Source: Xanthomonas nasturtii
GTDB lineage: Bacteria; Pseudomonadota; Gammaproteobacteria; Xanthomonadales; Xanthomonadaceae
Assembly: GCF_001660815.1 (NCBI RefSeq)
Contig: NZ_LYMI01000056.1
Coordinates: 1-64,000 of the forward strand
Direction: 5' to 3'
DNA length: 64,000 nt
Each line of letters begins with the position of its first letter. Positions within the stretch are counted from its first letter, which is position 1. The position numbers were made by a program, and so were the translations under genes. Shown here one piece after another: positions 17,805-29,639 of the stretch. The notes under the pieces were generated by a model. The model did no database searches and had not been told where the DNA came from. It was given only the letters and a program-made list of their open reading frames with translations.

Positions 17805-18782
17805 ATGTGGAGTGTCCTTGTTTGTGGCGGGGCAGGGTATATCGGTAGCCATATGTCTCAGTGGCTGGCCGAACAAGGGCATGTAGTGACTGTGCTGGAC
17901 AATCTGTCCACCGGTCATCGTCAAGCAGTCAAATGGGGGGAGTTTATTCAGGCGGATTTGCTGGATAACGCATCGTTGGCGCGAGCTTTTGACAGGCGTG
18001 AGTATGACGTTGTGATGCATTTTGCGGCGACCTCGCTGATAGCCGCATCAGTATGCGATCCGCTTCCCACGTACCAGAACAACGTGACTGGCACGCTAAA
18101 CCTCCTGGCGCAGATGCGTCGGCGCGGCGTGGATAAATTGGTGTTCTCTTCTACCGCGGCGGTGTTCGGGCAATCATCCATGATGCTGATCGATGAGCAG
18201 CAATTGATGCATCCGATCACGCCCTACGGTGCCAGTAAACTAATGGTGGAACGTATTCTTTCTGATGCGTGGGCGGCTTATGGCCTGTCTTCTGTAGTGC
18301 TTCGCTACTTCAATGCTGCTGGTGCTCTTTCCGAGCATGGTATCGGTGAGGCGCATGCTTACGAAACGCACCTCATTCCGAATGCACTAAGGGCAGCTGC
18401 CGGGCAAGCGCCGCCCCTGAAAGTGTTTGGCGCCGACTACCCTACGGCTGACGGAACATGCATTCGCGATTATGTGCACGTACAAGACCTAGCCAGGGCC
18501 CATGCACTGGCAGTTTCTCTGCTTGAGTCCAATCCGGGTGCCCACGATTTCAACCTGGGCAGTGAGCACGGCTACTCGGTGATGGATATTGTCGCGGCTG
18601 CTGAGAAGGTGGTTGGTCGTCCCGTACCGTTCGAGTTGGTAGGTAGGCGCCCCGGCGATCCTGCGCGACTGGTGGCCTCCAGTGCCAAAGCACGTGATGT
18701 GCTTGGTTGGGAACGCAGTTGGCAGGATATGCTCGGAATTATTGAGAGTGCTTGGCACTGGCACCGTGCCCAGTCATTCTGA
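17805..18782 (+). CDS. galE: UDP-glucose 4-epimerase-type NAD-dependent epimerase
   Basis: Extended short-chain dehydrogenase of 325 residues. The NAD motif is LVCGGAGYIGSH, the catalytic Ser/Thr region is VFSSTAAVFG, the catalytic Tyr-Lys pair is in TPYGASKLM, and VLRYFNAAGA, DGTCIRDYVHVQDLA and GRRPGDPA are GalE signatures. It would interconvert UDP-glucose and UDP-galactose, or a related pair, to feed the neighbouring flavoprotein. ATG 17805 is preferred because GGAG lies nine bases upstream and MWSVLVCGGAGYIG starts in the family register; the ATG at 17790 is also possible. A gap of about 100 bases separates it from the flavoprotein gene and one of 119 bases from pilB. Whether it is the cell's only GalE cannot be judged from this window. 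Confidence 0.85.
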   Translation: MWSVLVCGGAGYIGSHMSQWLAEQGHVVTVLDNLSTGHRQAVKWGEFIQADLLDNASLARAFDRREYDVVMHFAATSLIAASVCDPLPTYQNNVTGTLNLLAQMRRRGVDKLVFSSTAAVFGQSSMMLIDEQQLMHPITPYGASKLMVERILSDAWAAYGLSSVVLRYFNAAGALSEHGIGEAHAYETHLIPNALRAAAGQAPPLKVFGADYPTADGTCIRDYVHVQDLARAHALAVSLLESNPGAHDFNLGSEHGYSVMDIVAAAEKVVGRPVPFELVGRRPGDPARLVASSAKARDVLGWERSWQDMLGIIESAWHWHRAQSF

Positions 18783-18901
18783 ATGCGGTATTTTTCATGT
18801 TAGAAAGGTGCTCGTGTGCGAGTGCTGCGATTAGTATCCTAGTTTGAATAGCCACATAGCGGCCGCCTTTGGCGGAGCATTGGGCCCAATAGAGGAAACG
18901 C

Positions 18902-20635
<1,734 letters not shown>

Positions 20636-20695
20636 GGGGTTGCCCTGTTCTCTCGTTGGCTGAGTTTTGAAAAGATTGAGGCGGCTACGCCGACG

Positions 20696-20742
20696 CACCC
20701 TCATCCGCCCTTCGGGCACCTTCTCCCGAGGGGAGAAGGGAG
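20696..20742. repeat. REP-like palindrome between pilB and pilR
   Basis: CACCCTCATCCGCCCTTCGG and onward to GGGGAGAAGGG. Two inverted arms centred on CGCCCTTCGGGC and CTTCTCCCGAGGGGAGAAG. The same family occurs near 26.33, 38.65, 42.84 and 57.4 kb. It sits between two convergent genes and may also act as a bidirectional terminator. Confidence 0.85.
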
Positions 20743-20764
20743 GTCCGTTAGCCCCACCCACCCC

Positions 20765-22159
<1,395 letters not shown>

Positions 22160-22338
22160 GGTGCGCACGATAGCCCACGGCGATGACAGCCGACAATTGT
22201 GGGGCGCGTTGGCGCCTAACGATTCACGCGATCAAACAACGGTGCATCGCTCGGACAAGGCACGACGCGTCGCGGCTGGCCGCAGGCACACGCTGCGCAC
22301 TTGGCCTGCGCAAGGCAGGCATGACTCTGCGATGCCGC

Positions 22339-23952
22339 TCACTTGCCCAGCAACCCGTTGGGCACCTGCAGCAAGATCCGGAAGCAGGCGCCGCCGCCAG
22401 GCACCGACACGTAGTCCAGTCGCGCCTGGTTGGCGCGGCACAGTTCCTGGGCGATGTACAGGCCCAGGCCGGTGCCGTGTTCGGAGGTGGTGTAGAACGG
22501 GCGGAACAGCTGTGCGGCCACGGTTTCCGGGATGCCGGGGCCGCGGTCGATCACATCGATCACCGCCATGCGCTCGAGGCGTTCGACGCGCAGCTTGACC
22601 CGCGCCGGCTCGTCCATCACCCGGCCGTACTTGAGTGCGTTATGCACCAGCGCGGTGAGGATCTGATGCAGATGCTTGGGGTCGACCAGGGCGTGCACCG
22701 AGCTGCCCTGGATGCTGGCTTCCAGAATGTCGGTTTCCATCGACAGGGTCTGCCGGTACTCCACCACGAAGCGGCGCACGAATGCCGCCAGGTCCAGATT
22801 GTCCGGGCTGGCGCGCTCGCGGCGGGCCAGCGCGAGCACGCTTTCGACGATGCCGTTGGTGCGCTGGCATTGCTGGTGGATGATCTGCAGCAGGCGGCGA
22901 TCGGCATCGCCGATGTCCGGCGATTCTTCCAACAGTTGCGAGGCGTAGCTGATCGCCGCGAGCGGGTTGCGGATCTCGTGCGCCAGGCTGGCCGAGAAGC
23001 GGCCCATGGCCGACAAGGTCAGCGATTCGGCGCGGCGCGAGACCACGCTGGCGTCGTCCAGGAACACCAGCACCAGGTCGCTGTCGGCGAGCAGGCGCAC
23101 GAAGCGCGGCTGCACTTCCGGGCGGTCCGCGCCCAGTTGCAGCGGGGCCTCTTCCTCGCGCCAGCCGCTACGCCAGCGCTGCAGCCGGCGCGCCAGTTCC
23201 GGGGTCAGCGCCACCAACGACAGGTTGGCGGGCGCGTTGCGCTGGTCGCCATCGCCAAGCAGGGCCAGCGCCGCTTCGTTGGCCAGCGAGATGTGGTTAT
23301 GGGTGTCCACCACCAGCACGCCGGTGCGCATGCGCCGGATGATCAGTTCATTGATCTCGTACAGGTTGGCGACCTGGGCGCCGCGTTGTTCGGCCAGCAC
23401 CTGGTTGCTGCGCGCGCGGGAGGCGATCTGCTGGCAGATATAGGCCACGGCCACATAGCTGGTGGCAAACATCGCCAGCTCGGCCAGCGGGCGGGTGGCG
23501 CCGCCGCCTTCGAGCACCGTCCACAGATATTCGAGCACGATGGCGGCACTGGCCAGCACCGCCACGCTCATGCCGTAGCGCAGCCGCAGCAGGATCGAGG
23601 CGGCGGCGACGTTGAACAGCAGCATCATCGCGATGCCGGCGCTGGCGCCGGGCAGGGCGTGCGTGGCCAGGGAGGCGGCCAGGATGTCGGCCACCACCGC
23701 GCTCAGTACGGTCGGGGTGAGGCGGCGTTCGCCACGGCCCCAGAACAACAGCGGGATCGCCATGCATAGATAGCCGATCGCCACGCCGGCGGCCAGGCGT
23801 GGGTAGCGCGGCTCGGGGATGGCGTCGGACAACGGGCTGAACACCAGTGCGGCGATCAGGCCGGCCACCAGCACCCGGTACAACGAGAAAAAGTACAGCT
23901 CGCGCTGCGGCGCGGACTGGATCCGGGCGATGAGCGATGCGATGGATGCCAA
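22339..23952 (-). CDS. pilS: Sensor histidine kinase PilS
   Basis: 537-residue membrane kinase controlling PilR. About six hydrophobic helices occupy residues 20-185 (for example VLVAGLIAALVFSPL, LLFNVAAASILLRL). A PAS-like region follows (MRTGVLVVDTHNHI), then HisKA with the phospho-acceptor His in ASLAHEIRNPLAAISYA, N box VHNALKYG, G1 box VIDRGPGIPE and G2 box HGTGLGLYIAQEL. In Pseudomonas PilS senses pilin levels directly through the membrane segments. A TTG at 23952 is chosen as start because GGGGAA lies upstream and the resulting length fits the family; the open frame extends upstream without homology. It is divergent from sucC. Confidence 0.9.
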   Translation of the reverse strand: MASIASLIARIQSAPQRELYFFSLYRVLVAGLIAALVFSPLSDAIPEPRYPRLAAGVAIGYLCMAIPLLFWGRGERRLTPTVLSAVVADILAASLATHALPGASAGIAMMLLFNVAAASILLRLRYGMSVAVLASAAIVLEYLWTVLEGGGATRPLAELAMFATSYVAVAYICQQIASRARSNQVLAEQRGAQVANLYEINELIIRRMRTGVLVVDTHNHISLANEAALALLGDGDQRNAPANLSLVALTPELARRLQRWRSGWREEEAPLQLGADRPEVQPRFVRLLADSDLVLVFLDDASVVSRRAESLTLSAMGRFSASLAHEIRNPLAAISYASQLLEESPDIGDADRRLLQIIHQQCQRTNGIVESVLALARRERASPDNLDLAAFVRRFVVEYRQTLSMETDILEASIQGSSVHALVDPKHLHQILTALVHNALKYGRVMDEPARVKLRVERLERMAVIDVIDRGPGIPETVAAQLFRPFYTTSEHGTGLGLYIAQELCRANQARLDYVSVPGGGACFRILLQVPNGLLGK

Positions 23953-24184
23953 GCCGAATTCCCCGCTGGAGCGAGCCGCGAGTATAGGCAGGTGCGCGGT
24001 CTGGGCAGCGTTTGTACACAGAGTCGGCCTGCGCGCAAGCGTTGCGATCAGGCGGCCAAACCCGGCGAATTTTGCGCCGCACGGCGTGGTCGGCCACAAT
24101 AGGAGGCCCGTTCGCGTCCTATGACGTGCCGCCTAGGCGGACTGCGTTGCACGCAGCGGTCGTTTCCTTTTCCCACGGTGACGC

Positions 24185-25354
24185 ATGAATTTCCACGAAT
24201 ACCAGTCAAAACAGCTGCTTGCCGAGTACGGCATCCCCGTTCCGGCCGGCAAGGTCGCGGCGACCCCGGACGAAGCGGTTGAAGTCGCCAATTCCCTGGG
24301 CAAGGGCCCCTGGATGGTGAAAGCGCAGATCCACGCGGGCGGTCGCGGTAAGGCTGGCGGCGTCAAGTTCTGCAAGACCACTGACGATGTGAAGGCCGCA
24401 GCGGCCAAGATGCTCGGCACCAAGATGTCGACCTACCAGACCGCCGGCGTCGAGCTGCCGATCAACCTGGTGCTGGTGACCACCGCCGGCGAGATCGTCA
24501 AGGAGCTGTACCTGTCGATCCTGGTCGACCGCGGCACCAAGACCATCACCTATATCGCCTCGTCCGAGGGTGGTGTGGAGATCGAGCAGGTTGCGGCCGA
24601 AACGCCGGAGCTGATCCACTCGCTCAACGTCGATTTCGTCGAAGGCGTGCAGGGCTATCATGGCCGCGATTTCGGCTTCAAGCTCGGCCTGAACGCCAAG
24701 CAGGCCGGCCAGTTCGCCAGCATCATGGTGAACCTGTACAAGCTGTTCAACGAAAAGGACCTGGCGCTGGTTGAAATCAACCCGCTGGCGATCCTGGACG
24801 ACGGCAACCTGTACGCGCTGGACGGCAAGTTCGACAGCGACGACAACGCCGCGTTCCGTCAGAAGCAGCTCATCGCCATGCGCGACAAGACGCAGGAAGA
24901 CGAGACCGAAGTGACCGCTTCGGAGCTGGACATCAACTACGTCACCATGGACGGCAACATCGGTTGCATGGTCAACGGCGCAGGCCTGGCCATGGCCACC
25001 ATGGACGTCATCAAGCTCAATGGCGGCGAGCCGGCGAACTTCCTGGACGTGGGCGGCGGTGCCAACAAGCAGCGCGTCATCGAAGCGTTCAAGCTGATCC
25101 TGTCTTCGGACAAGGTCGAAGGCATCTTCGTCAACATCTTCGGCGGTATCGTCCGCTGCGACATGATTGCCGAAGGCATCATCGCCGCGGTCAAGGAAGT
25201 GGGCGTCAAGGTTCCGGTCGTGGTGCGCCTGGAAGGCACCAATGTGGAAGAAGGCAAGCAGCTGCTGCGCGACAGCGGCATGGCCATCATCCCGGCCGAC
25301 AACATCAACGACGGTGCCAAGAAGGTCGTTGAAGCTGTCAAGAACGCCGCCTGA
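24185..25354 (+). CDS. sucC: Succinyl-CoA ligase, beta subunit
   Basis: 389-residue beta subunit of the TCA-cycle enzyme that makes ATP or GTP from succinyl-CoA. The N-terminal ATP-grasp domain starts [20 protein letters not shown] and shows [17 protein letters not shown]. The phosphate-loop region is [19 protein letters not shown] with NFLDVGGGA, and the C-terminal CoA-ligase domain has [15 protein letters not shown]. It is followed by sucD after 24 bases, the usual operon. Confidence 0.97.
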   Translation: MNFHEYQSKQLLAEYGIPVPAGKVAATPDEAVEVANSLGKGPWMVKAQIHAGGRGKAGGVKFCKTTDDVKAAAAKMLGTKMSTYQTAGVELPINLVLVTTAGEIVKELYLSILVDRGTKTITYIASSEGGVEIEQVAAETPELIHSLNVDFVEGVQGYHGRDFGFKLGLNAKQAGQFASIMVNLYKLFNEKDLALVEINPLAILDDGNLYALDGKFDSDDNAAFRQKQLIAMRDKTQEDETEVTASELDINYVTMDGNIGCMVNGAGLAMATMDVIKLNGGEPANFLDVGGGANKQRVIEAFKLILSSDKVEGIFVNIFGGIVRCDMIAEGIIAAVKEVGVKVPVVVRLEGTNVEEGKQLLRDSGMAIIPADNINDGAKKVVEAVKNAA

Positions 25355-25378
25355 TTCACGACACCGAAGGAACTATCC

Positions 25379-26254
25379 ATGTCCGTTTTGATTAACAAGA
25401 ACACCAAGGTGATCGTGCAGGGCTTCACCGGCCAGCAGGGCACCTTCCACGCCACCCAGATGGTCGAGTACGGCACCCAGGTCGTCGGCGGCGTCACGCC
25501 CGGCAAGGGCGGCACCACGCATATCGATCTGCCGGTGTTCAACACCGTGGCCGACGCCGTGCAGAGCACCGGCGCCGATGCGTCGGTGATCTACGTGCCG
25601 CCGCCGTATGCGGCCGATGCAATCCTGGAAGCGGCTGCGGCCGGCATCAAGGTCATCGTCTGCATCACCGAAGGCATCCCGGTGCTGGACATGCTGCGCG
25701 TCAAGAACGTGCTGACCCGCTCGCATCCGGACACCGTGCTGATCGGGCCGAACTGCCCCGGCGTGATCACCCCGGGCGAGTGCAAGATCGGCATCATGCC
25801 GGGCCACATCCACAAGCCGGGCAAGATCGGCATCGTGTCGCGTTCGGGCACGCTGACCTATGAGGCGGTCAAGCAGACCACCGAAGTGGGCCTGGGCCAG
25901 AGCACCTGCATCGGCATCGGTGGCGACCCGATCAACGGGCTGAACTTCGTCGACTGCCTCAAGCTGTTCAACGAAGACCCGCAGACCGAAGGCATCATCA
26001 TGGTGGGCGAAATCGGCGGCGACGCCGAGGAAGCTGGTGCCGAGTACATCAAGCAGTTCGTCAAGAAGCCGGTGGTCGGCTTCATCGCCGGTGCGTCGGC
26101 CCCGGCCGGCAAGCGCATGGGTCACGCCGGTGCGATCGCATCGGGCGGCAAGGGTACTGCCGAAGGCAAGTTCGCCGCGATGGAAGCCGCTGGCGTCAAG
26201 ACCGTCCGTTCGCCGGGCGATCTGGGTGCGGCGATTGCTGCGCTGGTGAAGTAA
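25379..26254 (+). CDS. sucD: Succinyl-CoA ligase, alpha subunit
   Basis: 291-residue alpha subunit binding CoA and carrying the phosphohistidine. The CoA domain has [16 protein letters not shown] and [27 protein letters not shown] follows. The active-site histidine is His249 in [16 protein letters not shown]. Ends ahead of a strong bidirectional terminator. An ACCGAAGGAA sequence gives the ribosome binding site. Confidence 0.97.
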   Translation: MSVLINKNTKVIVQGFTGQQGTFHATQMVEYGTQVVGGVTPGKGGTTHIDLPVFNTVADAVQSTGADASVIYVPPPYAADAILEAAAAGIKVIVCITEGIPVLDMLRVKNVLTRSHPDTVLIGPNCPGVITPGECKIGIMPGHIHKPGKIGIVSRSGTLTYEAVKQTTEVGLGQSTCIGIGGDPINGLNFVDCLKLFNEDPQTEGIIMVGEIGGDAEEAGAEYIKQFVKKPVVGFIAGASAPAGKRMGHAGAIASGGKGTAEGKFAAMEAAGVKTVRSPGDLGAAIAALVK

Positions 26255-26285
26255 GCACCAGCGCGCGCGTAAGCGTGCAGGTGCG

Positions 26286-26319
26286 AAAAAGGCCGCCTTC
26301 GGGCGGCCTTTTTTTTGGG
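26286..26319 (+). terminator. Terminator of the sucCD operon
   Basis: AAAAAGGCCGCC, loop TTCG, then GGCGGCC followed by TTTTTTTT. Stem and T-run are both strong, and the A-run makes it bidirectional. It lies about 30 bases after the sucD stop. Confidence 0.93.
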
Positions 26320-26333
26320 TGTTTGGAGGCGTC

Positions 26334-26380
26334 CCCTCATCCGCCCTTCGGGCACCTTCTCCCGCAGGCGGGAGAAGGGA
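26334..26380. repeat. REP-like palindrome (second copy)
   Basis: CCCCTCATCCGCCCTTCGGG leading to CTTCTCCCGCAGGCGGGAGAAGGGA. Same family as the copy at 20.7 kb, with a longer second stem. The hexamer array starts at its right edge. Confidence 0.85.
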
Positions 26381-26562
26381 GCAAGAGCAAGAGCAAGAGC
26401 AAGAGCAACAGCAAGAGCAACAGCAACAGCAAGAGCAAGAGCAACAGCAAGAGCAACAGCAAGAGCAACAGCAAGAGCAACAGCAAGAGCAACAGCAAGA
26501 GCAACAGCAAGAGCAACAGCAAGAGCAACAGCAAGAGCAACAGCAAGAGCAACAGCAAGAGA
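26380..26562. repeat. Hexanucleotide microsatellite, AGCAAG/AGCAAC, about 30 units
   Basis: An almost uninterrupted array of AGCAAG and AGCAAC hexamers, mostly alternating to give a 12-base higher-order unit, with pure AGCAAG at the left end. All three forward frames stay open (Glu-Gln, Ser-Lys-Ser-Asn and Ala-Arg-Ala-Thr runs) and one reverse frame reads poly-Leu, but none has a ribosome binding site or a gene-like flank. It lies between a REP palindrome and a DUF559 gene. Such arrays usually vary in copy number between strains. Confidence 0.93.
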
Positions 26563-26674
26563 TGCTGCTGGATCGTGGTCTAAGGAATGCCGGGCCGGTC
26601 GTTGCCTGCTTGATCGACGGAGCACGTCACGGCCACGCAACTTTCGCAGTTCAACCCCCCGCCGGCTGCGACAT

Positions 26675-26713
26675 CCCCTCTCCCGCTTGCGGGAGAGGGG
26701 CAGGGGTGAGGGC
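26675..26713. repeat. REP-like palindrome, variant arm
   Basis: CCCCTCTCCCGCTTGCGGGA with AGGGG and then CAGGGGTGAGGG. This is the other arm type of the composite element also seen at 42.8-43.05 and 57.25-57.64 kb. Confidence 0.8.
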
Positions 26714-26809
26714 AGCCTCCCACGCGGCGATCCCCCACGCAAAAGCGCCATCAACACCGATAGCGCCACCCGGGCGGCGCAAGCCACCTTGACCATCCTC
26801 CTGCCGGAA

Positions 26810-27208
26810 ATGTCCATGCGCCACGCCGCCAAGACCGGATTCGCCAAGCACCTGCGTCGTGAAATGACCGCCGCCGAGCGCGCGCTTTGGTATCGGTTGC
26901 GAGATCGACGCCTGCTCGGTTTCAAGTTCCGGCGTCAGTTTCCGGTAGGGCCCTACATCGTCGATTTCGTCTGCCTCGCCCAGGCGTTGATCGTCGAAAT
27001 CGACGGTAGCCAGCACCTGCTGCCCGGCGCGGACGCCACGCGCGATGCCTTCCTGCGCTGCGAGGGCTTCCAGGTGCTGCGCTTCTGGAATAATGCAGTT
27101 CTGGCCAGCGGCGACGACGTCTGCGAGATGATCGCGCGGGGTCTGCTTGCGGCTCGTTCCTCCCTTCCCGCTTCCGTGCTTCGGAAAACACACGCACAAG
27201 GCCGTTGA
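26810..27208 (+). CDS. DUF559 (Vsr-like) endonuclease-domain protein
   Basis: 132-residue protein of the DUF559 family, which has a PD-(D/E)XK nuclease fold related to very-short-patch-repair enzymes. Motifs are AERALWYRLRDRRLLGFKFR, then RQFPVGPYIVDFVC (first acidic residue) and ALIVEIDGSQH (Glu-x-Asp pair). The C-terminal part RDAFLRCEGFQVLRFWN is also typical. Start at 26810 or 26816. The biological role of these proteins is unclear; they are often near repeats or in variable positions, as here between REP elements and nadE. It ends one base before the nadE start, so nadE may be translationally coupled to it. Confidence 0.8.
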   Translation: MSMRHAAKTGFAKHLRREMTAAERALWYRLRDRRLLGFKFRRQFPVGPYIVDFVCLAQALIVEIDGSQHLLPGADATRDAFLRCEGFQVLRFWNNAVLASGDDVCEMIARGLLAARSSLPASVLRKTHAQGR

Positions 27209-27209
27209 C

Positions 27210-28850
27210 ATGTCCCAGACGCTCCGCATCGCCATGGCCCAGTTCGACTTCCCGGTCGGTGCCGTGACGCAGAATACCGATCGCATCATCGAGTACATCG
27301 CAGCAGCGCGTGACGAGTTCGACGCCGACATCGTGCTGTTTCCCGAGCTGGCGATCAGCGGGTATCCGCCGGAGGACCTGCTGCTGCGGCCGGGTTTTCT
27401 CGCCCATTGCGAGCAAGCGCTGGCGCGCATTGCCGCCAGCACGCGCGGCATTGTCGCGGTAGTCGGCTGGCCGCAGAGTGCCGGCAGCGTGGTCTACAAC
27501 GCCGCCAGCGTGTTGCGCGACGGGCGCATCGAGGCGACTTACCGCAAGCGCGAATTGCCCAATTACGCGGTGTTCGACGAGCGCCGCTATTTCGACGTGG
27601 ACCCGGACGGCGACAACTGCGTGGTCACGGTCAAGGGTGTGCAGGTGGGCGTGGTGATCTGCGAAGACCTGTGGTTCGCCGAGCCGTTGGCCAACACCGT
27701 GCAGGCTGGCGCCGAGCTGGTGCTGGTTCCCAATGCATCGCCATATGAGCGTGGCAAGCATGCGCAGCGCGACGCTCTGCTGGCCGAACGCACGCGTGAG
27801 AGCGGGGCGGCGATTGCCTATCTCAACGTCGTCGGCGGGCAGGACGCGCTGGTGTTCGACGGCGCATCGGTAGTGGCCGATGGCGACGGCACCGTGCATC
27901 CGGCCGCCGCCGCCTTCGTGGACCAGTGGCTGGTGGTGGACTACGCCGCCGGCGAACGCAGCTTCACCCCGGTGGTGTGGGTGGACGACGGCGATGAGAG
28001 CATGGACGCACTGGCGTGGCGTGCGGTGGTGCGCGGGCTGCAGGACTACTGCCGCAAGAACGGTTTCAGCAAGGTGTGGTTGGGCCTGTCCGGCGGCATC
28101 GACTCGGCACTGGTGCTGGCGATGGCGGTCGATGCGCTGGGCGGCGACAACGTCACTGCGGTGCGCCTGCCGTCGCGTTACACCGCAAACCTCTCCAACG
28201 ATCTGGCCGAGGAGCAATGCCGCGCGCTGGGCGTCAAGCTGGAAACCATCGCGATCGAGCCGGCCTTCGAAGGCTTGCTCGGTGCATTGGGGCCGATGTT
28301 CGCAGGCACTCAGCCGGATATCACCGAAGAAAACCTGCAGTCGCGCAGCCGCGGCGTGCTCCTGATGGCCTTGTCCAACAAGTTCGGCGGGCTGGTGCTG
28401 ACCACCGGCAACAAGAGCGAATACGCGGTGGGCTACGCCACCATCTACGGCGACATGTGCGGCGGCTATGCCCCGCTCAAGGATCTGTACAAGACGGAGG
28501 TGTTCGGCCTGGCCAAGTGGCGCAACACCGTGGGCGGCGCGCCGGTGATTCCGCCGGCGGTCATCTCACGCCCGCCGTCGGCCGAGTTGCGCGACAACCA
28601 GACCGACCAGGATTCGCTGCCGCCCTACGATGTGCTCGACGGCATCCTGTACCGCTACGTCGACCAGGAGCAGTCGCGCGATGACATCGTCGCCGCCGGT
28701 TACGCCGCCGAGACGGTGGAGCATGTGCTGCGGCTGGTGCGGCTCAACGAATGGAAGCGCCATCAGTCCGCACCCGGGCCGAAGGTGTCGCGGCGTGCAT
28801 TCGGGCGCGAGCGGCGCTATCCCATCACCAATGGTTATTCCGGGCAGTAG
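27210..28850 (+). CDS. nadE: Glutamine-dependent NAD+ synthetase
   Basis: 546-residue two-domain enzyme for the last step of NAD synthesis. The N-terminal nitrilase-like glutaminase domain carries the Glu-Lys-Cys triad (FPELAISGYPPEDL, YRKRELPNY, VVICEDLWF) and releases ammonia from glutamine. The C-terminal ATP-pyrophosphatase domain has the P-loop LSGGIDSALVLAM, plus TTGNKSEYAVGYATIYGDM, and adenylates deamido-NAD. The start MSQTLRIAMAQFDFPVG is the family start. Confidence 0.96.
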   Translation: MSQTLRIAMAQFDFPVGAVTQNTDRIIEYIAAARDEFDADIVLFPELAISGYPPEDLLLRPGFLAHCEQALARIAASTRGIVAVVGWPQSAGSVVYNAASVLRDGRIEATYRKRELPNYAVFDERRYFDVDPDGDNCVVTVKGVQVGVVICEDLWFAEPLANTVQAGAELVLVPNASPYERGKHAQRDALLAERTRESGAAIAYLNVVGGQDALVFDGASVVADGDGTVHPAAAAFVDQWLVVDYAAGERSFTPVVWVDDGDESMDALAWRAVVRGLQDYCRKNGFSKVWLGLSGGIDSALVLAMAVDALGGDNVTAVRLPSRYTANLSNDLAEEQCRALGVKLETIAIEPAFEGLLGALGPMFAGTQPDITEENLQSRSRGVLLMALSNKFGGLVLTTGNKSEYAVGYATIYGDMCGGYAPLKDLYKTEVFGLAKWRNTVGGAPVIPPAVISRPPSAELRDNQTDQDSLPPYDVLDGILYRYVDQEQSRDDIVAAGYAAETVEHVLRLVRLNEWKRHQSAPGPKVSRRAFGRERRYPITNGYSGQ

Positions 28851-28863
28851 CTGGCGACTCCGG

Positions 28864-29351
28864 TCAGTTGCCGGCTGCCGCCGCGGTCGCTGGCGGTTGA
28901 GCGAAACGGGTGGGCAGGTCCAGGGTCGGTTTTGGCCGTGCCAGGTCGTACATCAGGCCAAAGTGGCCTTCGGCGCCCTGGATGCTGGTCTGGTCCAGTA
29001 ACTCGTAGACGTTCACCTCGGCCACCACGCCGGCGTAGTTGTCTCGGACATTAGTTGGTAGCCGATCTCGCGCGATATCGGGTAAACCATCGGACGCAAG
29101 GTGATGCCGTACTTGCGTGCCAACGGGACCAGCGTATCCAGCGTTGCGTAATCGCGCGGGTCGACATCGAACCGGTAGCTGCGCAGGTTGCGCGCGGCCA
29201 GCAGCTTGAAGCGTGCCTCGGCCTGAGTCATGGGATAGCCGGGGCGATTGTCGTGGGCGTCGACGCCGTAGACGATGGGGGCTGCGGTGGCTGTTGTCGC
29301 CAGTGTCGCCAGCAACAGCATGAGCAGCAACGGGACGATGGCACGAGACAT
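28864..29351 (-). pseudogene. Secreted glycosyl-hydrolase-like gene, internally deleted
   Basis: The 5' part starts at 29351 after a GGAGG site and encodes a signal peptide (LLLMLLLATLATTATA) and the beginning of a TIM-barrel-like domain, YGVDAHDNRPGYPMTQAEA to GITLRPMVYPISREIGYQL. Near 29040 the frame changes abruptly. In another frame NYAGVVAEVNVYELLDQ and GHFGLMYDLARPKPTLDLP read on to a stop at 28864, which looks like the C-terminus of the same kind of hydrolase (family not certain; GH39-like is possible). Several hundred bases of the middle are missing and the junction is out of frame. Converges on nadE. Confidence 0.72.
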
Positions 29352-29586
29352 GCGGCCTCCTTGGCTGGGCTCGAAGGGTTTCAAGTCAGTATAGGCAGCG
29401 GATACTGGGCATTCGGTGACCTGGCGCCGGGTCCTGGATGCGCGCCGGGTCCGGCAGCAGCGCGCTGGGCGGGGAGGTCAGGGTTGTTCAAGATGCAGGC
29501 GCAGGTGGACGCATGCTGTTGCTGTTACTGCAGCTGCAGCCTCAGTCAGTGCCCCTGCAGCCCACCGTGCCGCCTCACCATCGCTA

Positions 29587-29617
29587 AACAAAAAAGAGGC
29601 CTTGCGGCCTCTTTTTT
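29587..29617 (-). terminator. Terminator of bamD
   Basis: AAAAAAGAGGCC, loop TTGC, then GGCCTCTTTTTT. Symmetrical A and T runs let it work in both directions. It lies about 25 bases after the bamD stop. Confidence 0.9.
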
Positions 29618-29639
29618 GGAATGCGCTGCGCCTGATGCC

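Noticed and set aside
26380-26562. CRISPR array
   Set aside because: The repeat is a contiguous 6/12-base unit with no spacers, and no cas genes are nearby.
26319-26792. Open frame encoding a long Glu-Gln repeat protein across the hexamer array (and a poly-Leu frame on the other strand)
   Set aside because: Every frame of the array is open because the hexamers contain no stop codons. There is no ribosome binding site, and the flanks are REP sequence, so a gene is not supported.
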